A stretch of 64,000 nt of DNA from Microglena sp. YARC (Eukaryota; Chlorophyta; Chlorophyceae; Chlamydomonadales; Chlamydomonadaceae). Position 1 is the first letter of the stretch. The number at the start of each line of letters is the position of its first letter. The notes under the pieces were generated by a model. It saw nothing but the letters and a program-made list of their open reading frames with translations, did not search any database and was not told the DNA's origin. Positions 42,831 to 54,124 of this stretch are shown one piece after another. The translations under genes and the position numbers were made by a program. The stretch is taken from contig CM039464.1 of NCBI GenBank assembly GCA_022414725.1, positions 930,001-994,000 on the forward strand, given 5' to 3'.

Positions 42831-44900
42831 TACCCCCGATGTGAGAAGTCGCAAGAGAAGATACTAGGATTGAGAAATTGCATTCAATTGAGGACTTTTG
42901 TGTGGGTGTGTAGGTGTGCGTGTGTGTGTGGTTGTGGGTATGTGTGGGTGGTGGGTGTGTGAGGGGGTGTGTGGGGGGAGGTCTTACCTGTGCATCAACA
43001 CATTACTTTGCTATAGTCAAACCATTATTGACCCAAGACAAATTGTTACAGGGTTATATACGACGGCATTCCGGCGTCTAACAGTCTGCAGAATACAATA
43101 CTTCCCCGTGCGATAGCCATATAAACCAGGGGGTGTGGCAGGGTGTAATGAACAAAGACAGGTCGATAGATGACGGCTATGTATGGATGCAGATTGCATT
43201 AAGTATTTGATTCAGACATTGAATGTCCAAACCAGGCGTCTACTTGTACTTGAACTTGGTAACATATAGCTTCAGCCAGCAATTTGGCTGCTTGCCGTCT
43301 TCGGCAGTAAAACAGAAAATTACCAGGCAATGTAAATGCGAACAAATCACTTGTTTTATTCAGACATTGAATGTCCAAACCAGGCGTTTACTTGGTGGCA
43401 TGCATTTGGTCGAGGCACTTATTGATTTTGTATATATGTTTGTTACAGTCCAGGGGAATGCCAAATAGGCAAAAGGGACTTGCCCAACCGTGAATGATGA
43501 TTTTGGACGAGGGATTCAGATATTGAATGTTCAAACTCTACCTGTCCACTTGGTGGTGGTAGTGGGATATTCCACCTGAGGGTGTAGCATGTGTGGTGTG
43601 GTGTGAGTGTGTACCATGCATTTGGAGGAATATAAGTATGTAGCCGCGGATGATTTTGAACGAAGGATCGTGCAACAACTTGTTCTGGCCCCACCAGACG
43701 CCATTCGATAACCAGTACCACTGCAGCGCCTTTTTTATTGAACTTGAACTTGGTTACATAGCTTCAGCCAGCATTTGGCTGCTCGCCGTCTTCGGGAGTA
43801 AAACAATTATTACCGGGAAAATGTAAATTCGAACTAAACACTTTTTTCTTCATTTTTTTCTGTTTCATTTCTCGTTTTTTTTAAGGAATTTCACCCCAGG
43901 GAGTGGGACCCCACAAAACAGCGCCCCAACCGGCCCCAACTGAGGATTCAGAAAGGAAGGCGGAAAAAGTCCTACTATAACTGCTACTTATACTACAGGT
44001 TTTTTTTATTTGAGCAATGTGTTGCTATTAGCGATGAAACCCATCGCTTTCGAGATTGGCCTAGCGATGAAAGCGGTTTGAGCGATGCAGCTAGGTATGG
44101 TCCTCGATTCCCAACTGGCCTGGCCCAGGCCGCCTAGAGAAGGAGCAGTATTAGAATTCCTCGAATTTCTGGCCATGCTCGGCCAGGCTCTCCCCTCCCT
44201 CACGTGCAGTAACGCCCACACGTGGTAACTCTCGCCGTAGAGGTCAAACCCTCCATGGCTGGCAGTTACATAAGAGGGGTCGACCCTGAGGGTCGACTAC
44301 GATCTGCAGCTTCGTTGCTTTTTAGAGGACATTATTACATTCCCGTCTGTCGAATATTCCAAGGATACTCCCTGATAAGAGAAAGACTGTTCCCCCTACG
44401 GGTCATGGCCAAACAGATGTATTGCAGACCATGCACCGAGTTTACTTGCGTAGGCTGATCGACTCGATTGGACAGCTTGAAAACCCAACTGAGTGGGTAA
44501 CTGCGCGCAAAGCAGAAGCTCTAGGCGTTTATATTTGTCATTGCGCAGTTCCGGTACACCACGCGGAATCAACACTTCGCAACTTGGTTCAATCAGGTAG
44601 GTTGAATTCGCAACCTGGTCTTTGTCTTTCTGCATGATCAAAGCTCGCAGCAAATAAAGTGCAAGAGTGGTTGGCAGATCGGTTGGAGGAGGGGAGTATG
44701 TGCATGTTGGTGGGTGGTTGGGTCGTGGTGTGTGTGGTGGTGGTGGTGGTGGTGGTGGTGGTGGGGGGGGGGGGAGAAGGGCAAGGGAGTGGTTCTGGTG
44801 GTGAGTGGAGGGGTAAGCAGTATCTCAGGGGATAAATCATCTGAACTTATGGAGGTGTGTGTGTAATTGGAGGGAACCTAGACCAGACCTAGATCCACTA
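42831..44900. other. Repeat-rich intergenic DNA, no confident gene
   Basis: Contains R7 (43,444-43,520, reverse), repeated TTGAACTTGGTTACATAGCT/TTCAGCCAGC segments (43,250, 43,745) and a GGT microsatellite (44,720-44,770). Open frames at 44,222-44,458 and 44,422-44,637 have non-repetitive sequence but match nothing I know. Confidence 0.45.
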
Positions 44901-44906
44901 TGAGAT

Positions 44907-45541
44907 CGTTCACACGGGACTTGTTTGGGTTTGGGTTAAGGGGTAGTTGGGCGTTTCTGTCGAACATCCAAACCTTTTTTTCGTTCACACAAGAAAAAGT
45001 TGACGCGTTTGGGTCAAATTAGTTAACCAAATGCTAAACAAAACCAAAACCCAAACGTGCCTCCCCCCACCCCCCCCCCCCTCCCCCCCCCCCCCCCCAC
45101 GGTCACACGTTTTGGTTATGATTATGGTTATGTCGCACACGTGTTGTTCATTGTTTCTGTTGCGATAAATTTTGCCGCATTTCCTCCAGCTGCACTTGTT
45201 TTCGAAACCGACCTCCCTGTATGGAGGGGTCCGATCAGGATGGGCCGCCAACTGCAGATCCACGCCAGCATGAGTTGCAGCAGCAGCTGCGTGATACGCA
45301 GTATGAGGAGACACAGTTTTTTGCCTTCCTCACATTATCGCCAGAGCCCACTACAGAGCTGATCGGCAATTCAAAATTTTCAAACTTTTCCAACTGACAA
45401 GAAGCTCTGGATTGCCGTCCTAACGAAATTCATGGGTTTGGGCGGGTTTGGGCTAAACTTGGCTAACCTTCGGCTAACCCCCTCTGACGCGGCAGGTTAA
45501 CGTCAAAACAAACCCAAACCTGTCCTGTGTGAACGCCCTCT
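44907..45541. mobile_element. TIR element with CGTTCACAC ends (Harbinger-like?)
   Basis: The left end ATCGTTCACACGGGAC followed by GTTTGGGTTTG is inverted at the right (CAAACCCAAACCTGTCCTGTGTGAACG). The interior is not transposase-like. The ends resemble non-autonomous PIF/Harbinger elements, but I could not settle a 3-bp target duplication. Confidence 0.5.
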
Positions 45542-45544
45542 TAA

Positions 45545-46400
45545 GCTCGGCCATCATTGGCCAAGTTAAATTATAGGTAAGAATGTTGAAAGACACATAT
45601 TTGAAAATAGCTATGAATAGCTACAAACGGGCTTTAAAAACGAAACAAAATCATTGCTATACTAGTATTACTACAGGTCCTACAATTAGTAGGAAGTTGT
45701 TGGAAAGGTGGTGCATGCCTGACCACAACCGATTGAGACTGGCTCCACAAACAGCCCAGTAAATCAGGAGTGCTTGCTGCTGTTTCGACTTTAACTTGGA
45801 CTTGGTTGCATGGCTCAAAAAAGCAATTTGGCTGCTCGCCGTTATCGGCAATATAATCGGTATTATTCAACGGGTATCGGTACTTTAAAAATATTCGTAT
45901 TCAAAGAAACCAAAGCAAATTGTCCTTGAGCATTGGTTTTACCACATAGCCATCTTATCAGAGACATAGAAACCCAAACATATCATGCTATGCGTCAGGA
46001 TAAATTCCCAATAATACAAATACCAGTGCATTTTTGTGCATGCAAATAAACATACTGCTCTGTTCGTGGGCGCGTGCAGCTACGAGAAGCATGTGGTAAA
46101 TTCTGGATGCATAGCAGTTACTTGTAGGGTTGGGAAGCTGACGTGTATTCAGATTTGTATAAGCCGCTGGATTGCATCTCATGGTACACTTTCCCCAGCT
46201 ACGGCCTACGGGAGGGTCCCCTTAACCAGGAAATTTCCCCCGTAATATATTACGATCGTAATGTTAGAAAACGTAATAAGATTTGCTCTTTCAGATTGGA
46301 AAAAAATATCACTGCCCTTAACCCACGCCCGTCCAGGCGTTGTCATTTCCTTCTTTTGTTATGGTACAGTGTCCATGGACGAGGTATGTGTGTAAATGTT
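45545..46400. other. Unassigned sequence
   Basis: Short dispersed-repeat fragments (GGCTCAAAAAAGCAATTTGG near 45,810) but no gene. Confidence 0.4.
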
Positions 46401-46404
46401 TGTA

Positions 46405-46790
46405 TGTTTTTACAGTCCAGGGTTAGGCCAAATAGGCTAAAGGGACTTGCCCAACAGTGTAGGAAGGGCTTGAAAAGAAAAAGCACTAATGAACTGAACC
46501 CCAAACAATCGCTTTACCAACGGGGGGCCCTGAGATCGTGCTACAGTGATCATTAAATTCTACAATGTAATTAAATCATCATCTCATATGGGATGATAAT
46601 TTAAGTGTGTGATTCTTATCGCATTAAAAAAATCAATAAGCTGAAGATCAATACATCAATTAGCTGAAGACCAATATATCGATTAGCTAAAGATCAATAT
46701 ATCGATTAGCTAAAGATCAATATGTCAATTAGCTGAAGATCAATGTATCAATTAGCTGAAGATCAATATATATCAAACAGCAGCCAGTAT
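46405..46790 (-). repeat. Reverse R7 copy plus tandem ATTAGCTGAAGATCAAT repeat
   Basis: R7 in reverse (46,405-46,558) is followed by about six copies of a 26-bp unit (ATTAGCTxAAGATCAATATxT) at 46,625-46,780. Confidence 0.6.
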
Positions 46791-46818
46791 GTATAATACA
46801 GTGAGTGTGGGGTACATA

Positions 46819-47227
46819 ACTTTTCTTTTCAGCTACCAGCAGCAGCTTCTAGGCAGCTACCCTGGCTTGCTACCCTACCAAACATATATCAATGTCATGC
46901 ATCCAGGGTACTACATTTTGTCAAATTGGTCAGGGCAGAAAGCGCACAAACGTCAAATTGGTCAGCACTTTGTAATGCAACAAGCGCAAAAACTGTGTGC
47001 TGTGCCCACAAAGGGTTGAAAAACTGTGCGAAACGCGCAGTGTGGCTCAAAAAGCGTGCGCAAAATCGCGCTGCCGTGCGCGCTTTGTAGTATCCTGAAT
47101 GCATCTGGAAACTGATATTATAATCTTTCCAGTAGTTCTGACATCTTGAGACTGAGCTAGCTCAGGGAGCTCAAGGGCTGGCTCAGGGAGCTGCCTAGAA
47201 GCTGCTGCGCATAGCCGAAAGAAAAGC
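46819..47227 (+). mobile_element. TA-type MITE R2, copy 5, carrying a nested MITE
   Basis: The ends ACTTTTCTTTTCAGCTAC and GCCGAAAGAAAAGC are flanked by TA (46,817-46,818 and 47,228-47,229). An R3 MITE (46,904-47,097) lies inside, which orders the two insertions. Confidence 0.75.
46904..47097 (+). mobile_element. hAT-like MITE R3 nested in R2
   Basis: CAGGGTACTAC to GTAGTATCCTG; flanks CATGCATC and AATGCATC agree at 7 of 8 positions. Confidence 0.8.
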
Positions 47228-47282
47228 TATGGTACAAGTTGCACAGTTTTGTCTATTTTTCTTTGCACAGTGCGCAATACAG

Positions 47283-47400
47283 AAATAAATAAATGTTTCG
47301 CCATATGACGAGGCATGAGGTTGAGGGGGCCAGCCCGCTCGCTTGCGTTGGGGCCAACCTCATGCCATATGACGAGGCATGAGGTTGAAGGGGCCAACCA
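47283..47400 (-). repeat. R1 SINE-like repeat, two partial copies
   Basis: CATATGACGAGGCATGAGGT and GGGGCCAAC occur twice in tandem, matching the R1 core in reverse. Confidence 0.55.
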
Positions 47401-47695
47401 ATACAGTCAGTGCCTGCAACGCACTGTAGTATCAGCTCTAACACATCCAGTGGATCACGACCTCCACCACCCAACCAGAATCGACTTCTAGTGCATAAAG
47501 CAAAAATGCATCCAGCTCTCTTGCACTCAGATATATTTAGCGCAACCAGCAGCTCCGGTGCGCCTTGAGCTAGTGCACCCAACTTTACCTCTTGCATGCA
47601 GCTCTAGCGAATCCAGCTCCATGTATCGCATGCACTCAGATCAAGAGGGTGCAGCTGTAGTGGATGTAGCTCTTTCTGCATCGGGCTCTTGTATG

Positions 47696-47865
47696 TATGG
47701 ACCGGATAATCATATGATACTGACAAAACGCGAGTATGATATCATGCAAATTGCATCATATGATACTGTATGTACATGGTAACTTTAGTCTAGCCAGACT
47801 GTTAGCATCATATGATATCATATGACATGATATCATATGATATCCTGTTGCCATTCCCTACTAGT
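47696..47865 (+). mobile_element. MITE R4, second copy
   Basis: Shares GGTAACTTTAGTCTAGCCAG and the ATCATATGATATCATATGA palindromes with the copy at 35,204. Confidence 0.65.
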
Positions 47866-47879
47866 ATGTACAAGGAGCT

Positions 47880-48038
47880 CTAGTTCAGCACCTCCAGCTG
47901 GATTCTGACTGTCCAAGAGTTGACAGCCGCATATCGACCAGCCTCTTTCTCCATCAGCCTCAGGTTCACTGTCCCCTTTGTATAGCTTTTGTTGATCTCC
48001 TCACAGGTGGCCGCCAGGTCAGAGTACATGCCATGGAA
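47880..48038 (-). CDS. Exon B of the 135-aa protein gene
   Basis: FHGMYSDLAATCEEINKSYT to LEVLN and stop. Acceptor TGTACAG|TTC. Confidence 0.55.
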   Translation of the reverse strand, partial: FHGMYSDLAATCEEINKSYTKGTVNLRLMEKEAGRYAAVNSWTVRIQLEVLN

Positions 48039-49866
48039 CTGTACACGGGAGTCAGGGTGGGTGGGTGGTGAGGTCATGCATGGGGATAGGTGGTTGTGCT
48101 GGTTGTAAAAGGGAGCAAGGGGGTGGGGGCGGTGAGGTCACGGGGGTAGATGGCTGTGTTGATTGGTGTTGGATATGCTGGTTGTGTGTGGTGGTGGTGG
48201 TGTGTGGATGGGTTGGGTGGGGTTGGGCGACTGGGCGGGGCCGTTTGGGATTGGTGTGTTTGTGAGGGAGGGGGGGGGGGGGGGGGGGGGAGGTGGTATG
48301 CACGCCTTAGTTGGATGGTCAGGTAGCTTATTTCTTTGTAGCTAGATTTATACCAACAGGGACCGGAGGACCACATTGGCATGCTTGTGAATTTTGAAGG
48401 CGATGTTAACAAAGGTAGTAAAGCGTGCTTGGGAATTTGAAGGCGATATTAACAAAGTTAATAAAGCGTCCTTGGGAATTTTGAAGGTGATGTTAACACT
48501 TAACAGCAGCAATAAAGCGTGCTTGGGAAATTTGAAGGCGATGTTAACGAAGGTAATAAAGTGAGCAACCTGCAAAAAAAAAGAGAACGCCCAAAGGGGT
48601 GTGGTATTAAGGGGACCCTCTCGTGCGCCACAGGAAAGTCCCCCCCCCCCCCCCCCCCCCCCGATTGCTAGGTTTGACCCCGTTTTTTGCCCAACTTGCC
48701 GCTATGAAAATATGTTTGCCCTACATGGCCCTAAAAAGCTATAAAAAGCTACAAAACGCCGTCGCTGGAGGAGGTCTAAAACAATAGGGCTAGAAAAAAC
48801 CCACTTTCAGATTTTTTTTTTAGCAAGGACCATTTCAGCTTTCCTGAGAAGCTTCTAGGCAGTTCCCTGAGCCAGCAAGTGTACTGCACACAAATAGTTC
48901 AGCAGTCCTGGACAGCTGATTGTGGCAGCTTGTAAAAAAATGACCTAGGACCCACCTTGGAGCCCTTGGGAAGCCATGCGGAAGACGGAATGGATTTTTT
49001 TCTTTTTGGCGGAGCTCCCTCTTCAAGTGGGCGGGAGCCCCCCATGTTTACCCATTTGTCCATGCGACCGACCATCTGACCGTGCTGAAGCCTGACACGT
49101 CAGCCAACCGTCTCGTAACTAACTCGCTTCCGTTGCCACCTGTCGCTCCCTCGCGATCACTCTCCGCCATTATTTAGCGTCGCAGGCGACGCTGCATAGA
49201 ACTTGCACATTTTATAGTCAACTACAGGGACCCACCTTAGCGCGCTTGGGAATCTTGAAAGCCATGCGGACAATGGGAATAAAGCGAACAACCTTATACA
49301 CTCCACCCAAGCTAGGACCATGCTTTCCAGTCTCATTCAGCGTGTTGATGATTGTGTTCAACTCATACTTCAAGAGCTTGTAAAAAAAGGACCAGGGACT
49401 GTGGTACATGAGGAAAACGTGGTGTCCGTCTTGGGATTGCGAGGAGTCGTATGCGTCATACACTACAATTCACCCCCCTTATGAAAATCCGACGCCCACC
49501 GAGATGTGCACGTCCGGTCCGTTACGTGGTGTCCGATTGGGGATTGTAAGGAGTCGTCCGTGGTGTCCGATTGGGGATTGTAAGTAGTTGTATGCGTCAA
49601 AGACTACAGGGACCCACCTTAGCGCGCTTGGGAATCTTGAAGGCCATGCGGACGATAGGAATAAAGCGAGCAACCGTATACATTCCGCCCAAGCTAGGAC
49701 CATGCTTTTCCACAGTCTCATTGAGCTTGTCGATGATTGTGTTGAACTCCTCCTCAGAGAGCTTGTCCTTCAGCTGCAGGCTGTAGTGGTTGTTGAACTT
49801 GAACTTGTTGTCTTGGCACTGGAGCAGCAGCTCAATACTGGTGGCGGTGGCAGTCATGATGACCAT
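47880..49866 (-). CDS. Two-exon gene, 135-aa protein, possibly Golgin-7/ERF4-like
   Basis: Exon A 49,618-49,866 (83 codons; ATG 49,866) and exon B 47,880-48,038 (52 codons and TAG) join in phase 0. The protein has FKFNNHYSLQLKDKLSEEEF, DKLNETVEKHGPSLGG, a hydrophobic-basic patch ARFIPIVRMAFKIPKRAK and a C-terminus ending WTVRIQLEVLN. The F-x-x-x-Y...EEF...LN spacing recalls the ERF4/Golgin A7 domain (palmitoyltransferase partners), but the match is weak and other families are possible. The intron contains echoes of exon A's 3' end. Confidence 0.5.
48365..49380 (-). repeat. Echoes of exon A 3' end in the 135-aa gene intron
   Basis: A long echo (49,236-49,380) repeats INTLNETGKHGPSLGG to KIPKRAK with an intact AAG|GTGGG donor. 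A fragment lies near 48,944-48,980. At 48,365-48,560 four decayed copies of the FIPIVRMAFKIPKRA segment (AFKFPKHA, TFKIPKDA, AFKIHKHA) stand in tandem. The level of decay differs, so duplication happened at several times. Confidence 0.75.
48660..49205. repeat. R5, R2 fragment and reverse R9 within the intron
   Basis: R5 at 48,660-48,820, a half R2 MITE at about 48,836-48,915, and reverse R9 at 49,005-49,200. A C run of about 24 lies at 48,640-48,662. Confidence 0.55.
49618..49866 (-). CDS. Exon A of the 135-aa protein gene
   Basis: MVIMTATATSIELLLQCQDN to KIPKRAK. Donor GCTAAG|GTGGGT. A second in-frame ATG is at 49,857. Confidence 0.55.
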
Positions 49867-50119
49867 GGTGTGGGTGTAGGGGCAAGTTTGAAGCTGGGTG
49901 GACGTGGGTGGGGGGAAGTGGGGGGAAGTAGGAGATGGCTGAAGGTAGGAGTTGTGAGGTTCCGGAGGAAGAGACTTTGAGGAAAGGTAAGCGGACACTG
50001 GGGACAGTTGGTAGTGCAAGCAGTTGTGTCGTTGTTGTTTGTTTGTTCTGTAGAGCCGGGATACTGGGTGCTGCTCTTGGGAGGCGACTTGACGGGTGAT
50101 GCTCTCAGACGAACTCAAT

Positions 50120-51530
50120 AATCCAGACCAATCCCGTGTTCAATCGCTTTTTTATAGGCCTCGTCAGGAGGATGCGAAGCGCCATAGTCAGTCCGGTACA
50201 GTCTGACATTGCAAATGTTTGGAACTAATCGAAGTTAAAGCCTGTGTTTTCGTCTCCAAAAATACAAAAGGAAAACACCAAAAGAAACACCGAAGGAAAC
50301 CCCGCGGGAGCCAGGTCAGCAAGATGTCTTTCCCCAAGCCGCCCCAAGCCCCCCCGCAGGAAAAATGGGCCCCGCGCGCGCGCGGCCCCGCGGGACCGCA
50401 TCGCCAGAAATCCAGCAAGGGCCTTGAAGGCGCGGATAGGCGAAAGGTCAGCGACAGGCCACCCCCGGTAGTGACACAAATATCATACCCGATCCTTTCA
50501 AACAGACCGATGAATGCCGTCACAAAACATCATAACCTTGCAAAATACTTCGCAAAATATCACAAGCTTGTAACAAACTCCCCCATAATGTCTACAGTAC
50601 GCGTCTCGCCGTCTCCCCACCTGGCTCCTACCCGACAATCCCCTGGCGCTCCGCGCCAAACTACTATACCCCGACCTCCTCATTATTCAAGGTCCCAATC
50701 CAGCTCTTGCACCCGCCGCCCACCACACCCAACTCCAAGCCCTACAACGGACATGCATTCTCCACCTCCTCGAACTTGACTACACTCATGACTCCCTCCA
50801 CGATGCTACCTTAATCGCCAAGTCAGCCCAACGCGATCCCCTACTCAACTACCTCCGTGTTGCTGGCTGGACATTTGGACAATCGCCCCCCAACACTCTT
50901 CTCGGCTCCTGTGGCACAATCTTCTCTTCTGTCCCACTCTTCTGTCCCACTCTTCTATCCCACTCTTCTATCTCTTGGCGTAGCCACCTCCAAGCTCCCC
51001 CCTTATCCCGCGCGTCCTCTGTGTTCATGCTTTCCAAGTTGCACGCTCCATCGTCACCACCCCTCGTCGCCTCGAACCCTGACACGCCTATACTGCCACT
51101 CCTTTACTGACACGCCTCCTACTGCCACCTGTACTGCTGGCGCGGTGCCGCAGCGTGGTAAAAAGCCACGCCGACGCGCGTTCTCAGGACGAAGGCTATG
51201 CAGGTTCGGTTGTGTCTCAGGATGCCGGGATTTCGAGCTGTAAAATTGGTTGCGTCTCAGGACGCAGAGCTTGGGGCCCTCCTCAACAACCCTGGTCCCT
51301 TGGATCCCAAAGTGCCCATACATGCATGCAAATCTAAACCCATACATGCATGCAAATCGTTTTGCCACCTACCATCAATATCACTTTTGAGCCCTAAATA
51401 TGTCCGAGTCCTAAAGCTGAAATGCTGATGCAATATTTTATGTTGGCCAAAATGAAGATATATGTAGCCAGATACCAGAATCGTGCAGGCCGATATATGC
51501 CAGATTCTGCACGTTTTCACCTACGAAATG
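50120..51530. other. Unassigned region with a possible retroelement remnant
   Basis: A GC-rich stretch (50,310-50,470) encodes a Pro/Lys/Arg-rich frame (50,219-50,779) I do not recognise. In another frame at about 50,630-50,890 the plus strand reads ALRAKLLYPDLLIIQGPNPA and LHLLELDYTHDSLHDATLIA, ending VAGW, which resembles C-terminal parts of algal non-LTR element proteins. Tandem TTGxGTCTCAGGA units occur at 51,215-51,280. Confidence 0.35.
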
Positions 51531-51742
51531 TATAGGGCGGTCAAGCTCTGTATAGTACGATATTTATTATATTGTGTACCGAACGATATGTCGTACCAAC
51601 TCGCATGGTACGATATTTTCGGAGCTGTCGTACGATTTATCTACTTTGACGGGGTATACCGTGCTCGTGTAGAGTTCGATCGTGGGCCCTATCGTGCTGT
51701 ACATCTAAACTGGGTGTAGTACGGTATGATGTGATCATAACT

Positions 51743-51815
51743 GCCCCGTACCGGTCTCGAACAGGTGACCACGGCGTTATTAGCAACGCGCTCTAACCAA
51801 CTGAGGTAACAGGGC
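51743..51815 (-). tRNA. tRNA-Ile(AAU)-like gene or pseudogene
   Basis: The minus strand gives a 73-nt cloverleaf with an acceptor stem of 7 pairs (one T-G), D-arm CTCAGTTGGTTAGAG, loop CTAATAA (anticodon AAU), T-loop TTCGAGA and discriminator A. Single mismatches fall in the D stem (10-25), anticodon stem (29-41) and T stem (52-62), so it may be decayed. It sits inside a TIR element. Confidence 0.45.
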
Positions 51816-52239
51816 AGCATACCATCTCATTTCACTCCGGAATTATCAATGCAGTCACACTTTTGAAGACACTTTTCTTTTTCCCCCCTCGCATGCCCTT
51901 GGGTGGTATTTAATATTTTTTAGTTCGGCCTTCCTCTCTTGTGCTTAGTGGGCATGGTGCTCTGGATTACATACCTTTGCACCCCTCTCCTTTCCGCTCT
52001 CCTTTCCGCCTCTAGTTTGTTTCCTCTTTTGGACTTGACCTAGGTTGTTTCTTAGGTTTGTGGAGGTGCCTTTAAACCCTCGTGCTACCTGTTAAAATTG
52101 GAGAGAGAGGGTTCGTTACATAAACTCAGCAAATTATTGCCGAGACTGGACAGCAGCACAGCCTGCCGACCATCCAATTTTTAAAATTGGATTGTCGGCA
52201 GGCTGTGCTAAGTAGCGAACTGTCCAGCTGCTCAGACGA

Positions 52240-52760
52240 TGTTTGGGCTCCGCCAACCATCTAACAATTTCCTTATTTTTCGCCAGTGTGGTCCTTGAAA
52301 ATTGTACATTTTCTGTTTTGAAGGGATTGTCGCTTCAAATTCGTGTCCTAGTAAAAAATGGATGAGACAAACAAGTTGTCCAAACCTCATTTTTATTGAA
52401 TATTCGGATTCTCCTTGAAATTCTATGACCCTTTTTCTTGTAATCCATGCTTCGTCAACATATAAGCATCGTAAATTGCGGTACGAAGTACATAGCACAC
52501 CTTGAAAACAAAATAAGGAAAAACGAAAATGTTCTCCAAATGTAAATTTTATTGCATATTCGGATTCTCCTTGAAATTCTATGACCCTCCATTGTTTTTA
52601 ATCATGTTTCGTAATCATATAAGCATCGTAAATTGCGGTACAAAGTACAAAAACACACCTTGAAAAGGACAAAAATAAGGAAAAGCCAAAATGTTCTCCA
52701 AATGTAAATTTTATTGCATATTCGGAATCGCCTTGAAATTCTATGATATGTAGCACTAAT
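52240..52760. repeat. Diverged tandem repeat, unit near 180 bp
   Basis: Three copies share TATTCGGATTCTCCTTGAAA, TTCTATGACC and CATCGTAAATTGCGGTAC. No coding sense found. Confidence 0.65.
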
Positions 52761-52894
52761 GAAATCAAAAGTCAAATGAACCAATACTGAGGGAGATAGA
52801 AAACACGGTAATATCGTGGTCTACTAACGTACGATATATCGTGATATGTCGTACGATATAAGGCGGTATACTGATTTCCCTGGTCCAGACTCAG

Positions 52895-52972
52895 GTGCTC
52901 CTGGCGAGAATCGAACCGCCGACCTCCCAAGTGTAAGATATTTTCGTAGACTACAGGACCACACTGACAAAA
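52895..52972 (-). pseudogene. tRNA-like sequence (Val-like loop)
   Basis: The minus-strand acceptor ends GTGGTCC/GGAGCAC pair at 6 of 7 positions, and there is a loop CTTACAC and a T-arm GGCGGTTCGATTC. The D-arm and anticodon stem are poor, so probably not functional. Confidence 0.35.
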
Positions 52973-53203
52973 GTAAGGAAAATGTTACATAGTCAGCGGA
53001 GCCCAAACATCGTATGAGCAGTTTTATAACAGTCAGGGTATAGGCCAAATTCCCCTCAGAACCTGGTCCATGACTCCATGAGGTAAACTCCAGAAAGCGA
53101 AAGAAAAGGCACATTCAAGCTGCATTCAAAGGCTTAAGAAAAAAAACAGAGCGAACTAGCAAGGCATAAATTATTTACATAAATATTTTAATTACACATG
53201 CCT

Positions 53204-53521
53204 TTAGGGAACTACTACGTCACTTTCTTCCTCGCAGAATTCTATGTTGCGGGAACCGCAATGGCTGATGTGATCCCTGGTAGAAGCTGACGGATTGGCG
53301 CATGAAATCTTAGCTGCACAGGTCTTGCACTCGAGCACTACTGCCATGGAGGGCTCCTCCTGGACAATGCGGAATTGGGTTTCATACTTGCGAGTCTTGC
53401 TCTTCAGCTTCGCATACAGATCGCGAGGATACAACTTGACTCCCATATGCTTTTGTTTCCCATCACTGTCGAGGTAACGGGTGGCAGTAGAAACCGCATC
53501 AGCAGATCCGGATCCAGACAT
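53204..53521 (-). CDS. BED-like zinc-finger ORF (105 aa)
   Basis: An ATG-started frame begins MSGSGSADAVSTATRYLD. It contains ECKTCAAKISC followed by TRDHISHC, a CxxC...HxxHC arrangement resembling a BED finger, a DNA-binding module common at hAT transposase N-termini. The C-terminus is acidic (EFCEEESDVVVP). It is either the remaining N-terminal part of a transposase or an independent small DNA-binding protein. Confidence 0.45.
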   Translation of the reverse strand: MSGSGSADAVSTATRYLDSDGKQKHMGVKLYPRDLYAKLKSKTRKYETQFRIVQEEPSMAVVLECKTCAAKISCANPSASTRDHISHCGSRNIEFCEEESDVVVP

Positions 53522-54124
53522 GGCGGAAGAGCACAGCACAGAGAAGAGGGATCAAATACAATCTGAATTTTAAATATGAATTCGAAAGGCGGCTTTGGCT
53601 TAGAGTTTATCAGCTTGTTCTGTTAGTTCAGGTCGATATCAGTTAGAGAACAGTTCGCCACTTAGTAAACACGAAAATGGAAATTGAAAAATGGAAATTT
53701 GAACACCCAAGAATTGCCACAGAATAGCATCTGAGGACGTGCCCAATGGGTATTAAGGGAACCGCCTCGTAAATATTCGATGGATGGGCTTACATCACAC
53801 CTAGAGTCCTGTTACCATGCCGGTCGACGACCCTCCGGGTGGGCCCAGATGACCTCGTTGAGGTTCGAATCAGAGACCTGATAGGACCCCGCATCTGCTT
53901 CGTCCGGCCCGGGATGGCTCGATAGAGCCATCCCGTACCAAACGGGGATTAGTAAATTCGATATATCGTACGGTAAACACGATATATCGTACAGTAATCC
54001 CGAAAATACCGTACGCTGCCATACGATACGCATAATATCGGTTCACATAATAAGCATACCGTACGATTTATCGCACGGTACACGGTAAAATAAATACCGG
54101 GCGATATAAAGCTTGACAGCCCTA

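Larger units (their letters stand above)
51533..54124. mobile_element. 2.6-kb TIR element with BED-like ORF and tRNA-like segments
   Basis: The left end TAGGGCGGTCAAGCTCTGTAT is inverted at the right end with 18 of 21 positions matching. Subterminal regions are full of TCGTACGATAT palindromes. The TAGGGC-type end and a BED-like finger suggest a hAT relative. No transposase catalytic domain and no clear 8-bp target duplication are visible. The right end abuts the truncated 5' LTR of the next element. Confidence 0.5.

Noticed and set aside
47880..49866. Firm assignment of the 135-aa protein to ERF4/Golgin A7
   Set aside because: Only a loose spacing of aromatic and LN residues fits, and the diagnostic middle of the domain is not clearly present. 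A profile search would decide.
51533..54124. An 8-bp target duplication proving a hAT insertion
   Set aside because: The flanks GAAATGTA and TTTATATA do not match, so the superfamily is only suggested by the end sequence and BED-like ORF.
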